Shown here: positions 1-6,278 of the stretch, piece after piece | Layout: each line of letters begins with the position of its first letter | Position numbering within the stretch: the first letter of the stretch is position 1 | DNA from: Dysgonamonadaceae bacterium | Lineage (GTDB): Bacteria > Bacteroidota > Bacteroidia > Bacteroidales > Azobacteroidaceae | DNA: 8,562 nt | Assembly: GCA_031258895.1 (NCBI GenBank) | Contig: JAIRMF010000109.1 | Coordinates: forward strand, 1-8,562 | Direction: 5' to 3' | The notes under the pieces: model-generated | The model's input: only the letters and a program-made list of their open reading frames with translations | The model's database searches: none | What the model was told of the DNA's origin: nothing | Position numbers and translations under genes: made by a program

Positions 1-40
1 AACCTGGTTGCATCATATTACTGTTTTTAATCCTTTTCAT
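1..40 (-). CDS. N-terminal fragment of an unidentified protein
   Basis: A minus-strand ATG at 40-38 opens a frame that runs off the left edge after 13 codons (MKRIKNSNMMQPG). The start is supported by a Bacteroidetes-type promoter directly upstream, with the -7 box ending only 4 nt before the ATG. It lies 129 nt downstream of the ABC ATPase gene on the same strand, where a FtsX/MacB-type permease would be expected. The visible residues lack the usual permease start (a short amphipathic stretch leading into a long hydrophobic helix), and the gene seems to have its own promoter. I cannot assign a function. Confidence 0.45.
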   Translation of the reverse strand, partial: MKRIKNSNMMQPG

Positions 41-44
41 GACG

Positions 45-75
45 CTAAGATACAAATAATTTACCTGTTATCAAG
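45..75 (-). promoter_or_regulatory. Bacteroidetes-type promoter for the gene starting at 40
   Basis: Read on the minus strand, CTTG (75-72) is followed after 19 nt by TATCTTAG (52-45). This is close to the Bacteroidetes consensus TTTG-N19-21-TAnnTTTG, with one mismatch in each box. The expected transcription start is around 41-42, so the mRNA would be leaderless or nearly so. Upstream, between the ABC gene stop and this promoter, there is only a weak 5-bp hairpin (100-104 with 108-112, 3-nt loop) followed on the minus strand by a T-rich run. It might act as a poor terminator for the efflux operon. Confidence 0.5.
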
Positions 76-169
76 AAGATAAAACAAAAATTAAACCCAT
101 TTGCCATGCAAAGCTCTCATTTTTATCATTTCAATCAAATAAATCATACTAAAATCACAGTTCAGACAA

Positions 170-910
170 TTAATAATCCTCGCTTTTCGGCAATTCGTCG
201 AGCGCAAGTTGCGCCGACTGTGCTTCCACCGGAGCATCTTTGACGATATGTCCGTCTCGAAGTTGGATAGTGCGGCTTGTAAACACTGCAATATCGGGTT
301 CGTGAGTAACAAAAGCGATGGTTTTACCTTCGGCATTGAGGCTCTGAAAAAGGCTCATAATCTCGTAGGATGTGCGGGTATCGAGATTTCCCGTAGCCTC
401 GTCTGCAAGCAGGATAACAGGTTCATTGACAAGCGCCCGCGCTATGGCAACGCGCTGCTGCTGCCCTCCAGACAGTTGGCTGGGCAAGTGTTCCATACGG
501 TCTTGTAGCCTAACCTGAAAGAGCGCGTGTTTTGCTCTTTCACGCCGTTCGCGAGCAGAAACCTGATTGTTGTAGAGTAGCGGCAGTTCCACCTGTTCTA
601 GTGCCGATGTGCGAGGTAAAAGATTGTATGACTGAAAGACAAAGCCTATTTTACGGTTGCGCAGGGTGGAAAGTTCATCTTTTGAACGCTGACTGACGGC
701 TATTCCGTCGATGAAATATTCGCCCGAGGTAGGACGGTCTAAACAGCCTAAAATATTAAGCAGCGTTGATTTACCGCTTCCGCTTGCGCCCATAATACTT
801 ACAAACTCGCCCTCTTTGACGACAAACGATATACCTTTCAGTGCGTGGACTTCTTCGCTGCCAACCTGAAAAACTCGTCGGATTTGCTCTATTTTGATGA
901 TTTCGTTCAT
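170..910 (-). CDS. ABC transporter ATP-binding protein, MacB/LolD type
   Basis: Cytoplasmic ATPase subunit (246 aa) that powers a MacB-like mechanotransmission transporter working with a periplasmic adaptor and a TolC-type channel. All ABC motifs are present and intact: Walker A GASGSGKST (41-49), Q-loop Gln93 (VFQSYNLLPR), signature LSGGQ (146-150), Walker B VILLADE (165-171), D-loop at about 175-177 and switch His203 (VTHE). The match to the o228/LolD/MacB group is close over the first 225 residues, followed by a 20-residue acidic tail. E. coli MacB fuses this domain to a membrane permease, but here the ATPase stands alone, so a separate permease must exist. It is the last of three co-directional genes, with its ATG 14 nt past the adaptor stop. 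No Shine-Dalgarno is visible, as is usual in this phylum. Exported substrate (macrolide, peptide, lipoprotein or siderophore) cannot be read from the sequence. Confidence 0.93.
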   Translation of the reverse strand: MNEIIKIEQIRRVFQVGSEEVHALKGISFVVKEGEFVSIMGASGSGKSTLLNILGCLDRPTSGEYFIDGIAVSQRSKDELSTLRNRKIGFVFQSYNLLPRTSALEQVELPLLYNNQVSARERRERAKHALFQVRLQDRMEHLPSQLSGGQQQRVAIARALVNEPVILLADEATGNLDTRTSYEIMSLFQSLNAEGKTIAFVTHEPDIAVFTSRTIQLRDGHIVKDAPVEAQSAQLALDELPKSEDY

Positions 911-924
911 ATCGACTGTTCGGT

Positions 925-2091
925 TTAGCGGCGACGTCCGGGAGGCGTCGGCATCAGAGGATTGCTTGCCGGTGCGTTGCTTTTTTCTTTTTTGTTCTGC
1001 GAAACGGACAAGACAACCGCATCGCCGCGATTAAGTCCTTCGGTAACAATAGCATAAACTCCATCTGAAAGACTTGTCCCTATTGCGCGTTCGAAAATGC
1101 CGTCTTCGGTTTTCAGCCACACGGTTTTTGATTTCGGATTTTTACCTGCTGCCTCGCTTGTTGCGATTTTATCGGTTATTGTGGCATCGGGCGTAAAGTT
1201 AATAGCCTCCATCGGTATTGCCAATCCTGTTTTTCGTTGAGTGATAATGGTTATGCTTGCCGTCATTCCGGGATAAAGTTTTTCTTCGGGATTGGGTGCT
1301 TCGACTATTACGGTATAGGTTACAACATTGTTGGTAACGGTCGGTTGAAGGCGGATTTGATTGACCATGCCTTCAAATATCTCATCGTTGTAGGAATCGA
1401 CCGTAAACGTAACTTGCTGTCCTACTCGCACTTTACCTATATCAGCCTCATCCACATCGGCTTCCACCTGCATTTTGGTCAGGTCGTTGGCTATGGTAAA
1501 CATCGTTGGCGTATTGAATGAGGCGGCGACTGTCTGTCCCTCTTCAACAGCACGGTCGAGAATAACTCCGTCTATCGGCGAATAAATCTCTGCATACGAA
1601 AGGTTCACCTGTGCCTGATGCAAATTTGCTTTTTGATTGGCAACGGTCGTTTCGGCTTGTGCAAGGCGGTTGGTTGATTCTTCTAGCAACACTTCGGTAG
1701 CGGCTTTCAGGTCGTAGAGTTTTTTCACGCGATTGAAATTTTGTTGAGCATAACGCAAATCGCTTTCGGCGCTTGTGAGCATTGCTTTTGCCTGCGTAAC
1801 ACGTTCAACAAGAGTAGATTTATCTATTTCGGCAAGCAGTTGTCCTTTTTTAACCTGCGAATTGTAATCCACAAAAATCTTTTTGATAACGCCCGAAACC
1901 TGTGTGCCGACCTCAACCTTATCGACAGGCTGAACGTATCCGGTGGCTGTAATCGTAATTTCGACGGTTGCCTCTTCGACAGTGGCGGTATTGAAGCGGA
2001 TTTCGCCTTTTCCGCCGCATTTTGTCAGGCTGAAGCCGGTTAGTACAACCGCGGCTACAGCGATAGATGCAAAAACTGTTTTTTTCTTCAT
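925..2091 (-). CDS. MacA-type periplasmic adaptor (HlyD/RND membrane fusion protein)
   Basis: Periplasmic adaptor (388 aa) bridging an inner-membrane transporter and the outer-membrane channel. Residues 5-23 are a hydrophobic N-terminal segment serving as signal or membrane anchor. The Cys at 25 is preceded by Lys (SLTKC), a poor lipobox, so a membrane anchor is likelier than a lipid anchor. Then come the first lipoyl half (about 55-92), an alpha-helical coiled-coil hairpin (about 93-163), the second lipoyl half with the family hallmark YSPIDGVI (170-177) and EEGQTVAA, the beta-barrel domain (about 205-285), and a membrane-proximal domain (about 290-365). The tail (370-388) is rich in Pro and Arg and probably disordered. 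The order and the SPIDGVI motif match the MacA subgroup, which partners MacB-like ABC transporters rather than RND pumps. This agrees with the ATPase gene 14 nt downstream. Only 4 nt separate it from the channel gene upstream, indicating a shared transcript. Confidence 0.93.
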   Translation of the reverse strand: MKKKTVFASIAVAAVVLTGFSLTKCGGKGEIRFNTATVEEATVEITITATGYVQPVDKVEVGTQVSGVIKKIFVDYNSQVKKGQLLAEIDKSTLVERVTQAKAMLTSAESDLRYAQQNFNRVKKLYDLKAATEVLLEESTNRLAQAETTVANQKANLHQAQVNLSYAEIYSPIDGVILDRAVEEGQTVAASFNTPTMFTIANDLTKMQVEADVDEADIGKVRVGQQVTFTVDSYNDEIFEGMVNQIRLQPTVTNNVVTYTVIVEAPNPEEKLYPGMTASITIITQRKTGLAIPMEAINFTPDATITDKIATSEAAGKNPKSKTVWLKTEDGIFERAIGTSLSDGVYAIVTEGLNRGDAVVLSVSQNKKEKSNAPASNPLMPTPPGRRR

Positions 2092-2095
2092 ATCT

Positions 2096-3391
2096 TTACA
2101 TTGTTATTTGATTTCCCATATAAACATCAAGAATTTTCCGTTTCAGGATAAACTCATATTTGCTTTGAATATAATCGTTTAGTGCGCTTATATAATTATT
2201 TTGCTGTTGCAGTAAATCAACTGTCGTAATGGCGCCTTCGCCGAACTGTGCGCGATAGACGTCGAATGTCTTGGAATAAGCGTTTTGGCGAATACCTGTC
2301 GTCTGATATTTGCTGAAAGCCGAAACTACTCCCTGATATTCGGTAACGACAGTCTGTTCGATGTCGAGTTCGTTTTGTTTTTTGTCTAATTCAGCCTGTT
2401 GCAATGCTATGCGACTTTGTGTTACTTTCGATTTGGTGCGGTTGTTGTCGTAAATAGGGATACTCAACGAAACGCCGATTTGTTCATTCAGTCTGTCAGT
2501 CAGTTGCGTGCCGAAATTATTGAAATCGGTATGTCCCGTTCCTACGCTTCCGTGCAGGCTTATCGAGGGCAGATAACCCGCTTTCGAGAGTTTGACGCCG
2601 GTTTTTGCTATGTTGATGTTGTATTGACTGATTTTCAGGTCGGGCAGCGTTTGAAAAGTCTGTTGCATCACGTCGTTCATTGGCGGCAGGATGCCCATTG
2701 CCTGAATAACGGCGGTATCGGGGCTGATAATCTGCAAATTAACCGAAGCAGGCATTGCAAGCAGGTTTTTGAGAGCAAGCAGACTGTTGTCGCGGCTGAT
2801 TTGCGTGTTGAGAACGTTATTTTTGTCGTTCGCCAATTGTGCTTCGAGCAGCAGATAATCGCTTTCGAGGATTTGTCCCGCACGGTAGCGGTCGCCGCCC
2901 TGACGAAACTGTTCCTCACTTGCTTCAATCACATACTGTTGATATTTCAACAGTTCTTCGTTTCCGAGAACGGTCAAAAAAGCCTGTAAGATTTGGATTG
3001 TCAGCGTGTTGTTGTATTGTGAAGTTTGATACGCCGACTGTTCTTTGCGCAGTCGGTTTTGTTCGATGGTGTTGCCTATCGTTCCTCCCTGATACAGCGT
3101 AAGGCTCGAACTAAAACCCACACTTCCCGAAGTAACGGCATCGCTGCCTTTGGAGTGAGAAAGATTCTCGCTTGCCGAAGCGCTCAAACTCGGCAAACGT
3201 TCTTTTTTCGATTGCTCGTAGGCATCTGTACGCGCTTCTTCGGTAAGTTTCAAAGATTGCAGGTTGTAGTTGTTGCTAAAGGCATAATTGAGGCAATCTT
3301 CGAACGAGAACCGATTATAGGAAACTGCATCCTGACCGGATGCCGTTCCGATAATAATCAAAAACATTAATCCTAAAAAAATTCTTTTCAT
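2096..3391 (-). CDS. TolC-family outer-membrane efflux channel
   Basis: Outer-membrane/periplasmic channel subunit (431 aa), presumably trimeric, forming the exit duct of the pump encoded by the next two genes. Residues 1-19 are a signal peptide (MKR, hydrophobic core, ASG before QD). The two homologous OEP halves are directly visible as internal repeats. LPSLSASAS (66-74) matches LPSISLHGS (274-282). LYQGG..N.IEQNRL (99-114) matches IYDNN..SKVTQSRI (313-328). RYRAGQILESDYL (168-180) matches QFGEGAITTVDLL (382-394). Length is usual for Bacteroidetes OEP proteins. The ATG at 3391 sits 16 nt from a -7 box, supporting the start. It is the first gene of the operon and its stop is 4 nt before the adaptor ATG. 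Being first, it is probably the most strongly expressed of the three. The drug or metabolite exported is unknown. Confidence 0.93.
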   Translation of the reverse strand: MKRIFLGLMFLIIIGTASGQDAVSYNRFSFEDCLNYAFSNNYNLQSLKLTEEARTDAYEQSKKERLPSLSASASENLSHSKGSDAVTSGSVGFSSSLTLYQGGTIGNTIEQNRLRKEQSAYQTSQYNNTLTIQILQAFLTVLGNEELLKYQQYVIEASEEQFRQGGDRYRAGQILESDYLLLEAQLANDKNNVLNTQISRDNSLLALKNLLAMPASVNLQIISPDTAVIQAMGILPPMNDVMQQTFQTLPDLKISQYNINIAKTGVKLSKAGYLPSISLHGSVGTGHTDFNNFGTQLTDRLNEQIGVSLSIPIYDNNRTKSKVTQSRIALQQAELDKKQNELDIEQTVVTEYQGVVSAFSKYQTTGIRQNAYSKTFDVYRAQFGEGAITTVDLLQQQNNYISALNDYIQSKYEFILKRKILDVYMGNQITM

Positions 3392-3407
3392 CTAATTTAA
3401 TTTTACT

Positions 3408-3443
3408 GCAAAATTAGACGAATAGAATTTTGTGAGATTCAAA
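3408..3443 (-). promoter_or_regulatory. Proximal promoter of the efflux operon
   Basis: The minus strand carries TAATTTTG (3415-3408 within the 9-mer 3416-3408 with a trailing C), matching TAnnTTTG, 16 nt upstream of the channel ATG. The best -33 candidate is TTTG (3443-3440), but its spacing is 3-4 nt longer than the usual 19-21, so the match is partial. Predicted start is near 3402-3404, giving a leader of about 12 nt. Confidence 0.5.
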
Positions 3444-3544
3444 ATATCGGTTGAATCGGAGAAATTTGAGGCTGAAACAGACTTTCGTAGTGGTGAAATT
3501 CTTATGTCAATTATCCGTATTACGCAACTAAAAGCTGTCCATAG

Positions 3545-3585
3545 ACTCACATTTTTTTGATTACAAAATTACTTCCAATGTGAGT
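3545..3585 (-). promoter_or_regulatory. Inverted repeat flanking a second possible promoter of the efflux operon
   Basis: The arms ACTCACAT (3545-3552) and ATGTGAGT (3578-3585) are a perfect 8-bp inverted repeat, 25 nt apart. Between them, on the minus strand, lies TAATTTTG (3571-3564), a full match to the -7 consensus. One arm would fall just upstream of the -7 box and the other just past the transcription start, which is the geometry of an operator. If used, it would give the efflux operon a leader of about 165 nt. No good -33 box is seen (only a GTTG at 3597-3594), and a -7 match in AT-rich DNA can arise by chance. The repeat could also simply fold as RNA. Confidence 0.3.
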
Positions 3586-3839
3586 TATCTTAACAACGTA
3601 AAACTATGACAAACAGTACAATATGATGACAAATAACGTCATCGTTTTGCTGCATTTTGCACAATAAAAAACGGAACTATTGCCGTATTTCGCCAAAAAC
3701 GCCGTTTTACCCACTCGACAACGAGTGCCAACCTACGACAAATATCACTCATTACTAACCTGTTACTTCATTTAGCCGCTTATTTTCGATTTTGGTTCTT
3801 GTATTTCAACGAGAATGCATCTCCTTTTATAATTATTAT
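3586..3839. other. Gene-free region with several short hairpins
   Basis: No coding frame is convincing here. Three inverted repeats lie close together: GATGAC/GTCATC (3625-3630 with 3638-3643, 7-nt loop); AAAACGG/CCGTTTT (3668-3674 with 3702-3708, with an alternative ACGG/CCGT pairing inside); and CACTCG/CGAGTG (3712-3717 with 3722-3727, 4-nt loop). ATGACAAA occurs twice in direct orientation, 20 bp apart (3606 and 3626). The function is unknown. The region may hold operators for the divergent genes or a small structured RNA. Confidence 0.35.
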
Positions 3840-3847
3840 TATCTTTG
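3840..3847 (+). promoter_or_regulatory. Promoter -7 box of the glycosyltransferase gene
   Basis: TATCTTTG matches TAnnTTTG exactly and is followed after 4 nt by the ATG at 3852. The -33 region has no clear TTTG at the proper distance. Given usual spacing, transcription would begin at or next to the start codon. This is the main reason for placing the start at 3852 rather than at an in-frame ATG 60 nt upstream. Confidence 0.55.
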
Positions 3848-3851
3848 CCGT

Positions 3852-4922
3852 ATGAAGTTTTTATTTGTAGTGCAGGGAGAGGGACGTGGACACCTTACAC
3901 AGTCCATTGCTTTAAGTGAATTGCTGACAAGGAACGGTCACGAAGTAGTCGCCGTTATGGTTGGAAAAAGCAACCGCAGGGAATTACCGCTGTTCTTCAA
4001 AGAGAAATTCGGGCGTAAGATCAGACGTTTCGACAGTCCTAATTTCCTGCCGGCCTCAAGTAATCACAAAACCCATATACCGGCAAGCATTGCATATAAC
4101 GTATTTTATTCGTTAAGATATTTCCGAAGTATACTACTGATACGCAAGTCTATTAACCGCCGTAATGTCGACGCAGTTGTGAATTTTTACGAATTGCTGA
4201 CCGGATTGAGTTATGCCGTTTTTCCGCCCGACAAACCGTATTACTGTATCGCCCATCAGTATCTTTTTTTGCATCCTGACTTTAGTTTTCCAAAAGTTAG
4301 CGGCATCGAACTTTGGGGATTAAAGTTTTTCACCAAGGTTACCTGTTTAAATTCCGCAGGACTTTTAGCTTTGTCGATAAGGCAAATGACGAATGTGCCG
4401 CATAAAAAACTGACTGTTGTACCTCCTCTTTTGAGGAAAGAAATTTTCAGTGCCGAAGTAAGTAACGGCGATTATTTGCACGGATACATACTGAACGACA
4501 ATTATGCCGACGAAATCATACGTTTCCACGAGAAATTTCCCGACATTGCAATGCATTTCTTTTGGGACAGAAAAAATGCGGAAGATGAAACGGTATTGGA
4601 TGTAAATCTTGTTTTCCACCGCCTTGATGATAAAATGTTTATCCGTTACATGGCCGGTTGCAGGGCATACGTTACGACTGCCGGTTTTGAGTCTGTCTGT
4701 GAGGCGATGTATATGGGGAAACCGGTGCTTGTTGTGCCGACTCATATTGAACAGGAGTGTAATGCGTTTGAGATATCGGAAGCGGGGGTAGGGGTGATGG
4801 CCGGCAATTTTGAAATAGAAAAGCTGCTTTCTTTTATCCCGAAGTATAAAACGAATGATGATTTTCGCAAGTGGGTCGGGCAAGCGGACAGGTATTTTCT
4901 ATATATGTTGACGCAGTCGTAG
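3852..4922 (+). CDS. Glycosyltransferase, MurG/GT1-like (GT-B fold)
   Basis: Predicted sugar transferase of 356 aa with two Rossmann-like halves. The N-terminus MKFLFVVQGEGRGHLTQ (1-17) is a beta strand followed by a glycine loop with GRGH, the position where MurG-like enzymes have their GGH motif and bind the acceptor. The C-terminal half carries the nucleotide-sugar-binding region TAGFESVCEAMYMGKPVLVVP (about 276-296), with the Glu and Gly-Lys-Pro typical of GT28/GT1 proteins, then the HIEQECNA segment (298-305). There is no signal peptide or clear membrane helix, so it is cytosolic or peripheral. The family includes many uncharacterised proteins annotated only as glycosyltransferase, so donor and acceptor are unknown. 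A role in glycolipid or surface-sugar assembly is plausible but not shown. It stands alone: no neighbouring polysaccharide genes, its own promoter and its own probable terminator. An in-frame ATG at 3792 would add 20 residues but lies upstream of the -7 box. Confidence 0.85.
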   Translation: MKFLFVVQGEGRGHLTQSIALSELLTRNGHEVVAVMVGKSNRRELPLFFKEKFGRKIRRFDSPNFLPASSNHKTHIPASIAYNVFYSLRYFRSILLIRKSINRRNVDAVVNFYELLTGLSYAVFPPDKPYYCIAHQYLFLHPDFSFPKVSGIELWGLKFFTKVTCLNSAGLLALSIRQMTNVPHKKLTVVPPLLRKEIFSAEVSNGDYLHGYILNDNYADEIIRFHEKFPDIAMHFFWDRKNAEDETVLDVNLVFHRLDDKMFIRYMAGCRAYVTTAGFESVCEAMYMGKPVLVVPTHIEQECNAFEISEAGVGVMAGNFEIEKLLSFIPKYKTNDDFRKWVGQADRYFLYMLTQS

Positions 4923-4991
4923 AGGTCGCCGACTGTTGGCAACCTGTTACTATCTATTGAAAAAATTTCTTCAAATCTTTTTTTCGCGGTG

Positions 4992-5040
4992 AATAAGGGA
5001 AGCCGGTTATGTTTTTCATATTTTTTCCCTATTGTTTTTT
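4992..5040 (+). terminator. Probable Rho-independent terminator after the glycosyltransferase gene
   Basis: The left arm AATAAGGGAA (4992-5001) pairs with TTCCCTATT (5025-5033), with one bulged A, enclosing a smaller TATG/CATA hairpin. A G and six T residues (5035-5040) follow immediately. It sits 70 nt past the stop codon. A weaker AT-only dyad (TTGAA ... TTCAA) followed by seven T residues lies just before it, at about 4957-4987. Confidence 0.5.
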
Positions 5041-5074
5041 ACATGTTTCAAACAGTCTATCGGAAAAAAGTTTT

Positions 5075-5319
5075 TAACTTTGCACTTTATCAACTGTCAA
5101 TGATTTATTAGGGGTAATCGTTACTGTTAGCGGTGTTATACTTGCATTAACATATTGATAAGATGTTGAAAAATTCTTCTCTTGCGTTGATAACTGGAAA
5201 GGGATAAGGATGCGATAAAGTTTTCATACTTTTCAACAGTTTATTATTATCATTCTTTCTTTCTTTAAATTTAAAAGCTAATAATAAATATATGATGTGT
5301 TATTAAAAAAAACAGTAAT
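5075..5319 (+). promoter_or_regulatory. nadA promoter and long 5' leader
   Basis: TAACTTTG (5075-5082) matches the -7 consensus, with no clear -33 box at normal spacing. Transcription from about 5086 would give a leader of roughly 230 nt, long compared with the 0-12 nt leaders suggested for the other genes here. I see no strong hairpin, riboswitch consensus or convincing small gene in it. There is one 14-codon frame (5163-5207) without any start signal. Just before the ATG the leader is A/T-rich with a run of eight A residues and no Shine-Dalgarno. Confidence 0.4.
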
Positions 5320-6276
5320 ATGGATTATAAACATACAAATAGCAGTTTGGCCGGGAGAATTGACAGGTTACGGAGGGAAAAGAACGCCGTTATTCTTGCT
5401 CATTATTATCAGGCGGCCGATATACAGGATGTTGCCGATTATACCGGGGACAGTCTGGCTTTAGCTCAGTGGGCTGCGAAGACGGACGCGGAAATTATTG
5501 TGGTTTGCGGGGTACATTTTATGGGAGAGACGGCTAAGATACTGTCTCCTTGGAAGCGTGTTTTTGTACCTGATCTTGGCGCCGGGTGTTCTTTGGCGGA
5601 CAGTTGTCCTGCTGATGAGTTTGGGCGTTTTGTTCGACGTTATCCGGACCATACTGTTATTTCTTATGTTAATACTACGGCAGCCGTTAAGGCTTTGACG
5701 GATGTTGTTGTCACTTCTACCAATGCCCGTCAGATTGTGGAGAGTTTCCCTTTTGGTACGAAGATTGTTTTCGGACCTGACGAGAATCTGGGCAAGTATA
5801 TTAACGGTCTTACGGGACGTAATATGGTGTTGTGGAGCGGGGCTTGCCATGTCCATGAACAATTTTCGCTTGAGAGGATACTTGGACTTAAGGGGGAGTA
5901 TCCTGACGCGCTTGTGTTGGCTCATCCGGAGTGTAAGTCGGCTGTTTTGCGGGTTGCCGATTTTGTTGGTTCCACGTCTGCTTTGCTTCGGTTTGCGGGC
6001 GGTTTTGTGGGCGGCAGGTTTATTGTGGCTACTGAGCCTGGGATTCTTCATAGGATGAGGCGGGAGAATCCTGGCGGGGAGTTTATTCCCGCTCCGCCGT
6101 TGGACAGCACCTGTGCTTGCAATGAATGTAGCTTTATGAAACTTAACACTCTTGATAAGCTATTGCTCTGCCTTGAGAGCGAGTCTCCTGAGATTGTTCT
6201 TCCGGAGGACGTGAGACGGAGGGCGGAGCGGCCTATCCGGAGGATGTTGGAGATATCGGAGCGGCTGGGGCTGTAG
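5320..6276 (+). CDS. nadA: Quinolinate synthase NadA
   Basis: Cytosolic [4Fe-4S] enzyme (318 aa) that condenses iminoaspartate with dihydroxyacetone phosphate to give quinolinate, in de novo NAD synthesis from aspartate. The three-fold pseudo-symmetric NadA architecture is clear. AVILAHYYQ..DIQDVADYTGDS (23-45) is the family opening signature. The expected cluster ligands are Cys90 (GAGCSLADSC), Cys176 (SGACHVHE) and Cys270 (CACNEC before SFMKLNTL). Other hallmarks are SYVNTTAAVKA (115-125), TSTNA (132-136), FGPDENLG (151-158), AHPEC (201-205) and GSTSA (217-221). CACNEC has Cys265, Cys267 and Cys270. Length is normal for the short NadA form. nadB and nadC, the usual partners, are not in the window, so L-aspartate oxidase (or aspartate dehydrogenase) must be encoded elsewhere. 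The stop codon is 2 bp from the stop of the convergent transporter gene, so there is no room for a separate terminator between them. Confidence 0.97.
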   Translation: MDYKHTNSSLAGRIDRLRREKNAVILAHYYQAADIQDVADYTGDSLALAQWAAKTDAEIIVVCGVHFMGETAKILSPWKRVFVPDLGAGCSLADSCPADEFGRFVRRYPDHTVISYVNTTAAVKALTDVVVTSTNARQIVESFPFGTKIVFGPDENLGKYINGLTGRNMVLWSGACHVHEQFSLERILGLKGEYPDALVLAHPECKSAVLRVADFVGSTSALLRFAGGFVGGRFIVATEPGILHRMRRENPGGEFIPAPPLDSTCACNECSFMKLNTLDKLLLCLESESPEIVLPEDVRRRAERPIRRMLEISERLGL

Positions 6277-6278
6277 TT

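Noticed and set aside
2017..2019. Lipoprotein Cys in the adaptor (residue 25)
   Set aside because: The preceding residues SLTK do not make a lipobox, because Lys directly before Cys is not accepted. A transmembrane anchor fits better.
3792..3851. In-frame upstream ATG that would lengthen the glycosyltransferase by 20 residues
   Set aside because: The extension is unlike the family N-terminus and spans the -7 promoter box at 3840-3847. The glycine-rich start MKFLFVVQGEGRGH at 3852 is the typical beginning.
4365..4883. Long minus-strand open frame opposite the glycosyltransferase gene, and similar frames opposite or within the other genes
   Set aside because: They overlap well-supported genes, have no promoter, and their translations show no domain-like pattern.
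5163..5207. 14-codon frame in the nadA leader as a regulatory peptide
   Set aside because: It has no initiation signal, no run of regulatory codons and no attenuator-like hairpin after it.
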